A stretch of 64,000 bases of DNA from JAJCYL01 sp965206015 (GCA_965206015.1 CBDBIW010000010.1:1-64000), one strand, 5' to 3'. Counted from the stretch's first letter, positions 34,527-43,746 are shown. Numbers and translations: made by a program. The notes: generated by a model from the letters alone, not told the origin.

Positions 34527-36971
34527 ATGTTATCCGCAATCCGCAATCCGCAATCCGCAATCCGCAATCCGCAATCCGCAATCCGCAATCCGCAATCCGC
34601 AATCCGCAACAGCTATAAGCTAACTGCATTTTTCTTTATCGCCTTTTTTATATCAGGTTTTTCTGCATTTTCCCAAACCACAGCCATACCAGATGATAAG
34701 TTTGAACAAGCTCTGATTGACTTGGGCATTGATACTAATGGCAAAAATAATACTATTCTAAATTCTGATGCTGTAGCTGTTAATTCTTTGAATATTGTAG
34801 GTAAAGGTATAGCAGACTTATCTGGTATTGAAGCCTTTACTTCTTTAACTTATTTGTCTTGTTGGCTTAACCAATTAACTAGTTTAGATGTTTCCTCAAA
34901 TACAGCTTTAACTGATTTAAATTGTGAGGGCAATCAATTAACCAGCTTAAATGTTTCCTCAAATGTAGCTTTAACTGATTTAAATTGTAGTAATAATGAA
35001 CTAACCAGTTTAAATATTTCTGCAAATACAGCTTTAACTGATTTAAATTGTAGTAATAATGAACTAACCAGTTTAAATATTTCTGCAAATACAGCTTTAA
35101 CTGATTTAAATTGTACTAGTAATGAACTAACCAGTTTAGATATTTCTTCAAATACAGCTTTAACGAGATTAACTTGTGGTAATAATTCATTAACTAGTTT
35201 AGATGTTTCTTCAAATACAGCTTTAACTCAATTAACTTGTGGTAATAATTCATTAACCAGTTTAGACGTTTCTGCAAATAAAAAATTAACTCGGCTTGCT
35301 TGTACAAATGGTCAGCTAACTAGCTTAAATTTAAAAAATGGGAATAATACATCATTGAGTCTTAACGCTGCTAATAATCCAAACTTAAGCTGTATTCAGG
35401 TAGATAATCCAAGCAATATTCCAAGTAGTTGGACTAAGGATGCAACAGCTGTTTATAGTGAGGATTGTACTCCGCAAGTACCAGAATTAACCACAACAAC
35501 AGCAAGTGCTATTACATCTACAACGGCAACTTTAAACGGCGACCTGACTTCCATCGGACTGGCAGCAATTACAGAAGGCGGTTTTGTGTATGCCATATCA
35601 AATGAAGATTTAATAATTGATGCTGCCGGTGTTGCCAAAGAAGTTGTAAACGGTGTGGCAACAGGTGATTTTGAAAAAGACATTACAGGTTTAACAGCAG
35701 GCACAACCTATTTTTACAGAGCCTACGCAACCAATAGTGCAGGTACGAGCTATGGAGGAGAACAAAGTTTTACAACATTGGCAGCCGCACCCACAGCCAG
35801 CACAACAGCAGCAAGTGCTATCACTTCCACAACGGCCACTCTAAACGGCAATATAACTTCAGACGGCGGAGCAGCCATTACAGCAAGAGGATTTGTATAT
35901 GCTATATCAAATGCAGATTTGACAATTGGTGTTACCGACGTTACGGATGTTACTGTAAGCGGTACAGAAATAGGAACTTTTAATAGTGCAATAACAAGTT
36001 TAACAGCAGGCACAAAATATTATTACAGAGCCTACGCAACCAATAGTTTTGGAACAACTTACGGAGAGGTACAAAGTTTCACAACATTGGCCGCACCCAC
36101 AGCACCTACAACAAGCACGGCAGCAGCAAGCACTATCACTTCCACAACGGCCACTTTAAACGGTGATATCACTTCTGACGGCGGAGCAACCATTACAGCA
36201 AGGGGCTTTGTATATGCCATATCAAATGCAGATTTGACAATTGGTATTGCCGGTGTTACGGATGTTGTTGTAAGCGGTACAACAGGTGTTTTTGAAAAAG
36301 ACATTACAGGTCTGACAGCAGGCACAAAATATTATTACAGAGCCTACGCAACCAATAGCGTGGGAACAACTTATGGAGGAGAACAAAGTTTCACAACATT
36401 GGCAGTCGCACCCACAGCACCTACAACAAGCACGGCAGCAGCAAGCGCTATCACTTCCACAACGGCCACTCTAAACGGCAATATCACTTCTGACGGAGGA
36501 GCAACCATTACAGCAAGGGGATTTGTATATGCTATATCAAATGCAGACTTGACAATTGGTGCTACGGGTGTTACGGATGTTGCTGTAAGCGGTACAACAG
36601 GAACTTTTAATAGTGCAATAACAAGTTTAACAGCAGGCACAAAATATTATTACAGAGCCTACGCAACCAATAGCGTCGATACGAGCTATGGAGGAGAACA
36701 AAGTTTCACTACGGAGGCAGTTTTGTCTATTGAGGATTTTGAGCAATCGGCTGTTGCTATTTCGCCAAACCCGGCCACCGGTATTGTAAACATCACCGTG
36801 TCAGAAAAGACAGGTTACAAATTGCTGGATACCGGAGGCCACCTGCTCCAACAGGGAACTTTCGCCACAGGAGCGCACAGCATTGATATGTCGCCTTTGG
36901 CCGAAGGGATTTATCTCTTCATTCTAAACACCGGTAAAGAGAGCTTTACCAGGAGAATTATCAGGAATTAA
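34527..36971 (+). CDS. LRR and Fn3-like repeat surface protein with T9SS sorting domain
   Basis: The 814-residue protein starts MLSAIRNPQ, has ~26 residues from the heptamer tract, then a signal peptide (LTAFFFIAFFISGFSAFSQ). Residues about 60-300 hold ~21-residue leucine-rich repeats (LTSLNISANTALTDLNCSNN), several almost identical at DNA level. Four ~100-residue Fn3-like repeats (ITSTTATLNGNITSDGGA...YYYRAYATNS) follow, then a T9SS domain (ISPNPATGIVNITVSEKTG...GIYLFIL). It should be exported by Sec, then anchored or released by type IX secretion, probably as an adhesin. Confidence 0.85.
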   Translation: MLSAIRNPQSAIRNPQSAIRNPQSAIRNSYKLTAFFFIAFFISGFSAFSQTTAIPDDKFEQALIDLGIDTNGKNNTILNSDAVAVNSLNIVGKGIADLSGIEAFTSLTYLSCWLNQLTSLDVSSNTALTDLNCEGNQLTSLNVSSNVALTDLNCSNNELTSLNISANTALTDLNCSNNELTSLNISANTALTDLNCTSNELTSLDISSNTALTRLTCGNNSLTSLDVSSNTALTQLTCGNNSLTSLDVSANKKLTRLACTNGQLTSLNLKNGNNTSLSLNAANNPNLSCIQVDNPSNIPSSWTKDATAVYSEDCTPQVPELTTTTASAITSTTATLNGDLTSIGLAAITEGGFVYAISNEDLIIDAAGVAKEVVNGVATGDFEKDITGLTAGTTYFYRAYATNSAGTSYGGEQSFTTLAAAPTASTTAASAITSTTATLNGNITSDGGAAITARGFVYAISNADLTIGVTDVTDVTVSGTEIGTFNSAITSLTAGTKYYYRAYATNSFGTTYGEVQSFTTLAAPTAPTTSTAAASTITSTTATLNGDITSDGGATITARGFVYAISNADLTIGIAGVTDVVVSGTTGVFEKDITGLTAGTKYYYRAYATNSVGTTYGGEQSFTTLAVAPTAPTTSTAAASAITSTTATLNGNITSDGGATITARGFVYAISNADLTIGATGVTDVAVSGTTGTFNSAITSLTAGTKYYYRAYATNSVDTSYGGEQSFTTEAVLSIEDFEQSAVAISPNPATGIVNITVSEKTGYKLLDTGGHLLQQGTFATGAHSIDMSPLAEGIYLFILNTGKESFTRRIIRN
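34534..34610 (+). repeat. heptanucleotide tandem repeat (CCGCAAT)x11 in the signal-peptide region
   Basis: Ten exact units CCGCAAT and an eleventh with a changed last base lie between the start codon (34527) and the signal peptide. They encode SAIRNPQ repeats. Because seven is not a multiple of three, gain or loss of one unit moves the frame, so the tract can switch the gene on and off. The present count leaves the downstream signal peptide in frame. Confidence 0.9.
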
Positions 36972-37549
36972 CCCGTTGTGCCAATTTGCCCTTGGCGGAT
37001 TGCACGGTTCTTGGCTATGCGCACTGTCCTTGCGGGCCGCCTGCGGGTGCCACCGACAGCCTGCCAGGTAAAGCGACCGTAGGAAGTGGCTGGCAATGCT
37101 GGCAGCTTTGGCTTGAGCGTTGGACATTTTGAGGGGCTGTACGGTACTGGCGGTGGCCGCAGGCCCGCACTAACTCTGGCTGTGGTTTTTGTTTTTGCCC
37201 AGCTGCCGCAGGCTTTTCATCAATCAAAAAACAAAAAGGAACAGCCGCAGCGGGGAGCGGATGGGCAGCAAGTGGAGTAAAATGGAAATGGGCTTGTGCG
37301 GTGGCTAAATAGTGGAGCAAGGAAAAGAATACGGTGATACCGCTGCTGCTCTCCTTTTCGGAGGGCAATTACCTTCATAAAACCATCGCGGTATCCTTTT
37401 TCTTGTGGAGCGGTTTACGGCGCAGATTTGCATTTTTCTGGACTGCAGACTGGCTAACGCACCACAGGTGCACCGCTTTCCCTGCTATCGTTCCGGCTAC
37501 CACTTACGTCCCCTGGCGACCTCAAGGAGCCAATTACTAAGATTGAGAA
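36972..37549. other. GC-rich intergenic stretch, no gene seen
   Basis: No supported ORF is present in these 578 bp. The composition is much richer in G+C than the flanks. It contains inverted repeats, for example GATACCGC at about 37336 and GCGGTATC about 50 bp later, and GTTGGAC near 37120, which fits an attC-like core site only loosely. It is best described as non-coding DNA of unknown origin. Confidence 0.4.
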
Positions 37550-37843
37550 TTATCGATCCTTCCAGATTTCTGGATCTCTACTCGCACTAAGTACGGCGAT
37601 AACATAGATTTTCTGGTCTTCAACGAAATAATGGATCAAATAAGGAAAACGTGAAACCAGTGCTAGCCTAATTGACTTGTACCTAATCTGAAAAAGATTC
37701 GGGTTCGTTTGAATTGTTTCAACCTTTTCATCAACGGAATCTAAAAACTGAATTCCTAAGCCTTCTTTCTTTTCTTCATACCATTGAGCTATTTCAAGAA
37801 GGTCCTTTTCAGCAGCTGGTTTGATAATTAAATCATAGCTCAT
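37550..37843 (-). CDS. ParE/RelE-superfamily toxin
   Basis: The 97-residue protein has the plasmid-stabilisation fold of ParE-type toxins: AEKDLLEIAQWYEEKKEGLG at the front, then FLDSVDEKVETIQTNPNLF and RFPYLIHYFVEDQKIYVIAVL near the end. Such toxins act on gyrase or on ribosome-bound mRNA; the sequence does not say which. Its start overlaps the stop of the antitoxin-like gene by 4 bp, the normal arrangement for a type II pair. Confidence 0.82.
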   Translation of the reverse strand: MSYDLIIKPAAEKDLLEIAQWYEEKKEGLGIQFLDSVDEKVETIQTNPNLFQIRYKSIRLALVSRFPYLIHYFVEDQKIYVIAVLSASRDPEIWKDR

Positions 37844-38070
37844 AGCTGGTTAGTAATTCTGGATTTTACATCACTCCATTTAGAACCCGATTGAGGGCTA
37901 GATTGATGTGCTTCCAGTCTTTCATCCAGAATCTTCCTATGAGCTTCACTTAATTCAAAATCTTTCTCTGTCATATCAGCTTGCATCATTCCATAAACCA
38001 ACTGGATAAACCTATCATCGGCATTGTTGATATATTCGTGCAACTCTTCTCTTATCGATGCAGTACTCAT
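37840..38070 (-). CDS. addiction-module antitoxin
   Basis: The 76-residue protein begins MSTASIREELHEYINNADDR and ends with EAHQSSPQSGSKWSDVKSRI, the C-terminal signature of small addiction-module antitoxins paired with ParE-like toxins. An upstream start at 38106 would add 12 residues with no support. It overlaps the toxin start by 4 bp (ATGA) and probably also represses its own operon. Confidence 0.75.
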   Translation of the reverse strand: MSTASIREELHEYINNADDRFIQLVYGMMQADMTEKDFELSEAHRKILDERLEAHQSSPQSGSKWSDVKSRITNQL

Positions 38071-38238
38071 ATAAAGTGCTTTTTGTAAAGATAACGTTTT
38101 GAACATTTATTTAGATACCTCAGTTGATAGGCTCTCGCTAATTTCAAACAACAAATAACAAACCTCTTGCACTTCTTTCCTTGTAAACTCCTCCTCCGGC
38201 AGAAAAAAGAGCAACTAAAAATAGTAGTATCATATTCA

Positions 38239-40022
38239 TTAAAAATCGTCTAAATCTGTTTCTGAAATGGTCTTTCTTATATCCTTTAAATTATCTCTAA
38301 CAGGTTGTCTTGCTGCATTGAACCCTTCATTTGTGGTAAGATCAAAACCTTTTAGTTCATTAGAGAGGACATTAAAAGTCCGATTCAAATTCTTGGCTAC
38401 AGTTCCAACCGAAAGGTTTTCGTTACCAAATTCCAAAAGCCCTTCATTTGCAATATTAATTGTTGCAACTCCTGCATCATCAAATAATTCAAACGTTAGC
38501 CCTTCAAGCGTTAGCCCTTCAAGTTGTTCTTGTGAAGTAGGCCCTGATAAAGCCTCAGATACCACACCTATGCCATCTAATACACCGGACGCCGCCTTAC
38601 CTAACTTACTTGCTGACTGGAACATACCTTGTGTACCTTCTGCTCCTTCCATTACTATTTGAGCATCTTTAGATGCTGCTGCGGTAAACCCGCTAAATCC
38701 TTCACTTGCTGCTCCAGCAGTATTTATACCAACTGTATTGTCCTGTCCTGAAAACGCCTTACCTCCTTCAAAAGCCAATCCAGCTACCATCCCTACAGGA
38801 TTTACCATTGATACAACACCCATTCCGGTATTAATTACTTTTCTTTCGCTTGTAGTAAATCTTCTGGCAAAAACATTACCCCTACTATTCCTCATCACAT
38901 TACCAGAATTAAAAGGTCTTTTCACTTTATCATCTGAAGCTGCACCGTCTTTGTTCTCAAACCTGATCGGGTTATTAGATGCATATAGATATGGAGATTG
39001 GAAACTAAAATGATCTGCTAGTGGATCGATAGAAGTAAACCTTGCAAAGAAGTAAACCTTGCAATTGCAGGATCATATTGTCTGAGACCGTAATCATAAA
39101 GATCCAGATCTAGATCAGTCTGAAATTCCTTGCTGTTAGACTTGAACCTATTCTTCTGATTACCAACCCTCTGATAACCATTGAAAGAGAGACCGAAGGG
39201 ATAGTAACTTTGCGCCTGCACTACCGCACTTTCCGTATGGGTCACCTTCAACTCATCAAAGTGAACAAACACCGCAGGATCAGCCGTCTCATTAGAAACG
39301 TAAACAAACAAGTATCCCACCTGATCAAAGTCAATATGATGGATAAGCTCATGTGGCGGATCACTCACCGATTTGTCACTCTCTACTCGTTTAAAGCCTG
39401 TCTTTGCAGCAATAAGCTGGTAGTTCTCATCAAACACCATCCAGTTAAGAAACGCCGCAGGACTGCTCCCATTGATCGTACTTCCTCCTAAAAACGCTGT
39501 GCCTGCAATCTCATCGGAGATAGTCAGATCAAGCCCTCCTTCTGTAATCACACCTGGTGCCGCAGCAATAGAGCCGGCAATTAATGAGGCTAGTCCGGTG
39601 ATCCCTGTCCTGTTACTTTCCGCTGAGTTATCCTCATAGTATGCCAAGACGGAAAGGTCAACCTGATCTCCGGGGCCTGCCGCAATCGAGATGCCTGGGC
39701 CTGTTGGATTAACAGTGTTTAGCCCAGCACTGTATGAGCCGCCAGGGGTTACGTTTATCGTGCGATTAAAATTATGGGTATTGGTAAATTCATCTATATC
39801 CCCGGTATTGTTTTCTGCAAAAACCTGCTTCACCCGGTAGCGGTCATCATAGTGGGTGGTGCTGTTGAGCCAGGTATTGGCGTCAGTAACCAGAGTTTTT
39901 ATTTTGGTTCCGGTAACCTGACCTTTCACACCGGGTTCACAATCACAGGTTTGTGTAGGCCACGTGGTATTTTCAACATTCCAGCCAGTACTACTAATAA
40001 AACCATAATCATCATATTCTTT
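38239..40022 (-). pseudogene. Rhs/YD-repeat polymorphic toxin, truncated and frameshifted
   Basis: The 5' part encodes an Rhs core fragment (GFISSTGWNVENTTWPTQTC onward) ending in the hyperconserved DYGLRQYDPAIARFTS. A 17-bp tandem duplication (39031-39064) then shifts the frame. In the restored frame the core continues IDPLADHF, SPYLYASNNPIRF and a variable C-terminal domain of about 235 residues (VKRPFNSGNVMRNSRGNVF to TDLDDF at 38239). Removing 17 bp from 38239-40256 leaves exactly 667 codons. The large N-terminal part is missing and is replaced by an IS3-type remnant. The C-terminal domain matches no toxin family I recognise. Confidence 0.8.
39031..39064. repeat. 17-bp perfect tandem duplication breaking the Rhs gene
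   Basis: AGAAGTAAACCTTGCAA occurs twice back to back. It lies exactly at the junction between the Rhs core (ARFTS) and the toxin part (IDPLAD), so one copy is the ancestral state and the second causes the frameshift. Confidence 0.9.
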
Positions 40023-40620
40023 TTTGAGCTGAAAGTATAGCTGTCCGGGTATTTGACCGTCAGTTCCTCTATACCTTCTTTCCATGTTGTAATGGTTAAA
40101 ATATTCGGCTAATGAAAGGTACAAATCTGTACCGTCCCCGGGAGGATACAGGTAAAGCTTCTCATACTTGACACTTCTCCACAATCGTTCGATAAAGGCA
40201 TTGTCAATAGCTCTTCCCTTGCCGTCCATACTAAGGTTTATGTAAATAGTGTTCATCCATTTTACGCATCAGTTCCAGATTGAACTCCGATTCTCCTTTA
40301 GGCTTGTAAGTAAAGCCCCGAACGGTAGACGGATAGCCAATGGCACTGCTTTGCCATACGCAATTGACCCTTGCTTGGCATTGACCGCCGTTCTTTCACC
40401 GGTTTTACCGCAAGGCGTTCTTTAAAAAATCGTTTTCCACAGGCTGATTTGCGGTGGAGCTACTGCGTATTTCTGTGCTGGTTCAGCAACACTTGACCGC
40501 TCCCTGAGAGCCTCCGGTACTACTTTGGTCCTGAATTTCGAGGTGTACTTTCTTCGTATCATTTTAGTAAATTCAGTTTTCAGTCTTGAACTAAACTCAC
40601 TGTCCTGTTTTTTGGGGTGT
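40023..40620 (-). mobile_element. IS3-family remnant fused in frame to the Rhs fragment
   Basis: The right part (from about 40562) has the OrfA start MIRRKYTSKFRTKVVPEALR with QISLWKTIF, broken by stops. The left part encodes the end of an OrfB integrase core (MDGKGRAIDNAFIERLWRSV, with the catalytic Glu, then YFNHYNMERRYRGTDGQIPG). The section between, with the first two Asp residues, is missing. The OrfB tail is in frame with the Rhs piece, giving a chimeric ORF 39018-40256. Confidence 0.75.
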
Positions 40621-40633
40621 TATCAGTTTTAGA

Positions 40634-41386
40634 TTATGTCTTCTTTCGCAAAGTTCTCATGAGCTTATTTGCAAAGATGAACTCCTCAAGTTCCTTCACA
40701 TTGCAGTCGACAATACTCTGATTATTCCCTTCCCATAGCTTGTGTCCTTCAAACATGAACATGATATATTCTCCAATTTCCATAACAGAGTTCATGTCAT
40801 GAGTTACAACCACTGTTGTGATATTGTACTCTTCAGTGATCTCTTTGATAAGGTTGTCGATTTTAATCGAAGTTTGGGGGTCGAGACCAGAATTGGGCTC
40901 ATCACAAAAAAGGTATTTTGAGTTGTTTACAATTGCCCGTGCAATGCCAACTCTTTTTTTCATACCTCCGCTTATTTCGGAAGGCATTTTCGAATTCACA
41001 TTTTCTAGGCCGACGCGTTTGAGACAAAAATTGACACGTTCAATTTTTTCATCCGCAGCCATTTTAGTCAGGATGTTCAATGGAAACGTCACATTTTCCT
41101 CGACATTTTTCGAATCAAAAAGTGCTCCTCCCTGGAACAACATTCCCATCTCCCTCCGGATTTCTGTTTTCAGATTCCGTCCAGCTTTTGTGAAATCCCG
41201 ATTGTCGTAAAAGACAATTCCCTTATCTGGTTGTTCTAACCCGACGATGCATTTTAGAAGTACACTTTTTCCTGTGCCGCTTGCTCCGATAATAAGATTT
41301 GTTTTTCCCTTTTCGAAAATGCCGCTTATGCCATGGAGAACCTGTTTTCCATCAAATGATTTCGTGATATTATGGATCTCAATCAT
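40634..41386 (-). CDS. mlaF: ABC transporter ATPase, MlaF-like
   Basis: MlaF powers lipid transport between the outer and inner membranes. The 250-residue ATPase has Walker A GASGTGKS (about 35-42), Q-loop FQGGALFD, signature ISGGMKKRVGIARAI, Walker B YLFCDEPNSGLDP and the switch His in VVVTHDM. MIEIHNITKSF at 41386 is the better start; 18 more residues to 41440 overlap the permease gene. It is encoded 2 bp after mlaE. No MCE-domain gene (mlaD) follows; IS and Rhs remnants lie there instead. Confidence 0.87.
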   Translation of the reverse strand: MIEIHNITKSFDGKQVLHGISGIFEKGKTNLIIGASGTGKSVLLKCIVGLEQPDKGIVFYDNRDFTKAGRNLKTEIRREMGMLFQGGALFDSKNVEENVTFPLNILTKMAADEKIERVNFCLKRVGLENVNSKMPSEISGGMKKRVGIARAIVNNSKYLFCDEPNSGLDPQTSIKIDNLIKEITEEYNITTVVVTHDMNSVMEIGEYIMFMFEGHKLWEGNNQSIVDCNVKELEEFIFANKLMRTLRKKT

Positions 41387-41388
41387 TT

Positions 41389-42117
41389 CTACAAAAGGAG
41401 TTTGGCTAAAATGTAATCTGCACAGAGAATTGCAATACAACTATTGGTGACGGCCCCAGTACTGGACTGCCCTACTTCAAGTGCTCCGCCTTTTGTATAA
41501 AACCCTTTAAACGCGGAGATGGCGGCTACCAAAAAACCAAATGCCAGTGCTTTTATCAAGGCGAATTTGATATTATATTCTACGAATTCTAATCGAATCC
41601 CGTAGGTGTAATCTGTTCCGGTAATTACACCTGTCAGCACAGCCGTAAGATATCCTCCAAGGATTGAGAGGAAGCCTGCCAAGATGACCAGTAGGGGGTA
41701 CATTAAAATGGAAGCTATGATTTTTGGTAATACCAAATAAGAAGTGGCATTGATCCCCATAACTTCCAGTGCATCAATTTGCTCAGTTATTCGCATTGTT
41801 CCGAGCTCACCTGCTATGTTTGACCCAACTTTTCCTGCGTATACAATCGCCATGATGGTAGGTGCTAATTCAAGCACAGTCATATCACGAACAACTAATG
41901 ATATGATGTAATTGGGAATAAGTGGGCTAACTAAATTGAGTGCAGTTTGAAGTGTAGTAACCGCACCCATGAAAGAGGACACAATAACAAATATGAATAT
42001 GGAATTGTAACCGACTTTAATGGACTCATCTAGAACGAGTTTTACATAGGTCCCAAAAGATTCACGATTAACAAATTGTCTTCCCAGGAAAATAAAAAAC
42101 TTACCTGTACTCTCCAT
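41389..42117 (-). CDS. mlaE: ABC transporter permease, MlaE-like
   Basis: This is the inner-membrane permease of the MCE-type lipid transporter. The 242-residue protein has the MlaE/DUF140 fold: an N-terminal amphipathic helix, several membrane helices, and the family segment AGKVGSNIAGELGTMRITEQ (about 114-133) followed by IDALEVMGIN. The gene pair mlaE-mlaF forms an operon with a 2-bp gap. Confidence 0.87.
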   Translation of the reverse strand: MESTGKFFIFLGRQFVNRESFGTYVKLVLDESIKVGYNSIFIFVIVSSFMGAVTTLQTALNLVSPLIPNYIISLVVRDMTVLELAPTIMAIVYAGKVGSNIAGELGTMRITEQIDALEVMGINATSYLVLPKIIASILMYPLLVILAGFLSILGGYLTAVLTGVITGTDYTYGIRLEFVEYNIKFALIKALAFGFLVAAISAFKGFYTKGGALEVGQSSTGAVTNSCIAILCADYILAKLLL

Positions 42118-42255
42118 TCAACCATTTTCTAATGAAGCAATATTAATCAAGATTAGCTGGAAGTTGGAAGATCAAAGCTGGAAGTTACACTGAACTTCCT
42201 TCTCTCTGCTTCCAACTTCTTTTCTATCTTGCAATTCTTATCTCATGATGGTGTA

Positions 42256-42948
42256 ATGAGCAGTAAACTAGCAGTAATTACTGGTGGGTCGAAAGGTATT
42301 GGTAGATCACTAGTCGAAAAATTTTGTAAGGAAGGATACGACGTTGTTACGTGTGCTAGAGATGCGCACAACCTCAATGCAATGAAAATGTCACTAGAGA
42401 AATTGGGAGGAATGATAACTGGTGGATTTGTAGATATGTCGAACCGGCCTGAAGTGTTAAGCTTTGCAAATACCATAATAGAAATGGATAGGAAAGTAGA
42501 TGTTCTTATTAACAACGTTGGTTTATTCATTCCCGGTAGCATCATTGATGAGCCCGAAGGGCAATTGGAAACCCAAATGGAAACAAATTTATACAGTGCT
42601 TACTACCTGACTCGAGAACTGTTGCCAATCATGCAAACGGGTCACATTTTCAACATTTGTTCTACTGCTAGTATTGCTCCCTATAAGAATGGTAGCTCGT
42701 ATAGCATTACCAAATATGCTTTGTTGGGATTTAGTCACAATTTGCGTGAAGAAGTAAAGGAGCAGGGAATTCGGGTTACGGCGGTTTTGCCGGGTAACAC
42801 CTTAACCCCCAGTTGGGGTGAAACGGATATTCCAGAAAACAAGTTTATCAAATCCGGCGATGTAGCGGATACAATATATAGCCTTGTTCAGCTATCAAAC
42901 ACTACAGATGTAGAGCAAGTGCTAATCCAGCCTCAATTCAAGGCATAA
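42256..42948 (+). CDS. short-chain dehydrogenase/reductase
   Basis: This NAD(P)-dependent oxidoreductase has the TGGSKGIG cofactor motif (about residues 9-16), NNVG (about 83-86), the catalytic Ser in FNICSTAS and YSITK (about 149-153). The 230-residue length is normal. The substrate is unknown. The start at MSSKLAVITGG (42256) is preferred to an upstream in-frame ATG. It is divergent from mlaE and convergent with the lipoprotein gene. Confidence 0.85.
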   Translation: MSSKLAVITGGSKGIGRSLVEKFCKEGYDVVTCARDAHNLNAMKMSLEKLGGMITGGFVDMSNRPEVLSFANTIIEMDRKVDVLINNVGLFIPGSIIDEPEGQLETQMETNLYSAYYLTRELLPIMQTGHIFNICSTASIAPYKNGSSYSITKYALLGFSHNLREEVKEQGIRVTAVLPGNTLTPSWGETDIPENKFIKSGDVADTIYSLVQLSNTTDVEQVLIQPQFKA

Positions 42949-42971
42949 AAAGGGCCATTATTGGGCTCTTT
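42949..42971. terminator. short hairpin between convergent genes
   Basis: AAAGGGCC and GGCTCTTT can pair over 8 positions (one G-T) with a 7-base loop right after the SDR stop. The T-tract on the + strand is short and the A-tract on the other side is AAAA, so it may stop transcription from both convergent genes. Confidence 0.45.
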
Positions 42972-42990
42972 CTATTCGATATTTTTCAAA

Positions 42991-43746
42991 TCAATTATAC
43001 TCGAAATCCAGGAAGATTTCAAAGCCTCCACCGGCAATGGTAATCCTTCCGATTCTATCGTCAACGCTGATTTGAGTATTGGAATTAAGTATTGGGTTGA
43101 AGTTAGTGGCTTGGATCATTAATTCCGGATCTTCAGTTTGTCCATCATCATCAAATAAAAACAGGGCCCATGGCTCATTCGTAAGAGGAAGAGGCTCTGC
43201 TAAGGTGAAGCGAAAGCCCATAAATGGTTGTTCAACATCAGCAACTATATCTCTAAAAGTGAGAATCGTTATCTCTAATTTAGTAGCATCGCTTTCCGGG
43301 CCAAAGACAAAAGCAATGTCCGGGCCGGTACCGTCAGTATCCCACGGTCCTTCACTGACACCATTAGCATCAAGTTTATCGAAGTTTATACTAAGCACCC
43401 CAAATGATGTTAATTCTCGTTGTGCAACTGAAATCATTTCTTCAGAATTTTCCATTTGTTCATCATCAGTAATAGCGGTTAGTGTCACGACATAATCCCC
43501 CCGTTCAGCATAAGTATACTCGGGATGCTGCTCTGTTGAGGTACCGCCCTCTCCGAAATCCCATGTATATGACGAAGCATTAGTTGAGCCATTAATGAAC
43601 TTAATTGGTTGTCCGATTTCAAAAATCTCCAGGTCAGTAGATGCTTCAAAGGAAGGCACAGGTGTGGGTAATGGATCATCACCCCCACATGAAGAAATTA
43701 TTGATACTAAACTTAAACCCAGACTATATAATAGAAGTTTTTTCAT
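42991..43746 (-). CDS. PKD-domain lipoprotein
   Basis: The 251-residue protein has a lipoprotein signal peptide with the lipobox ending SSCGGDD (Cys at about 20), then a PKD domain (about 30-108; PIKFINGSTNASSYTWDFGE and HTYTAERGDYVVTLTA-like pattern), then a C-terminal beta-rich domain of unknown function. It is exported and lipid-anchored, probably at the cell surface. The neighbours give no clue to its role. Confidence 0.78.
   Translation of the reverse strand: MKKLLLYSLGLSLVSIISSCGGDDPLPTPVPSFEASTDLEIFEIGQPIKFINGSTNASSYTWDFGEGGTSTEQHPEYTYAERGDYVVTLTAITDDEQMENSEEMISVAQRELTSFGVLSINFDKLDANGVSEGPWDTDGTGPDIAFVFGPESDATKLEITILTFRDIVADVEQPFMGFRFTLAEPLPLTNEPWALFLFDDDGQTEDPELMIQATNFNPILNSNTQISVDDRIGRITIAGGGFEIFLDFEYN

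Noticed and set aside
34404..34527. Longer start for the LRR protein at 34404
   Set aside because: The upstream codons lie within the phage-end repeat and before the promoter box at 34498, so they are not expected in the transcript.
37085..37140. Integron attC site around GTTGGAC
   Set aside because: No complementary RYYYAAC partner at the right distance, and no integron integrase in the window.
37550..38070. ParE-type pair as the immunity genes of the Rhs toxin
   Set aside because: Both proteins match a normal type II addiction module with a 4-bp overlap and are self-sufficient.
42150..42230. Inverted repeat GAAGTTGGAAG/CTTCCAACTTC upstream of the SDR gene as an operator
   Set aside because: It is built from AGTTGGAAG-type simple repeats that also appear near 190 and 4330 and are probably low-complexity sequence.
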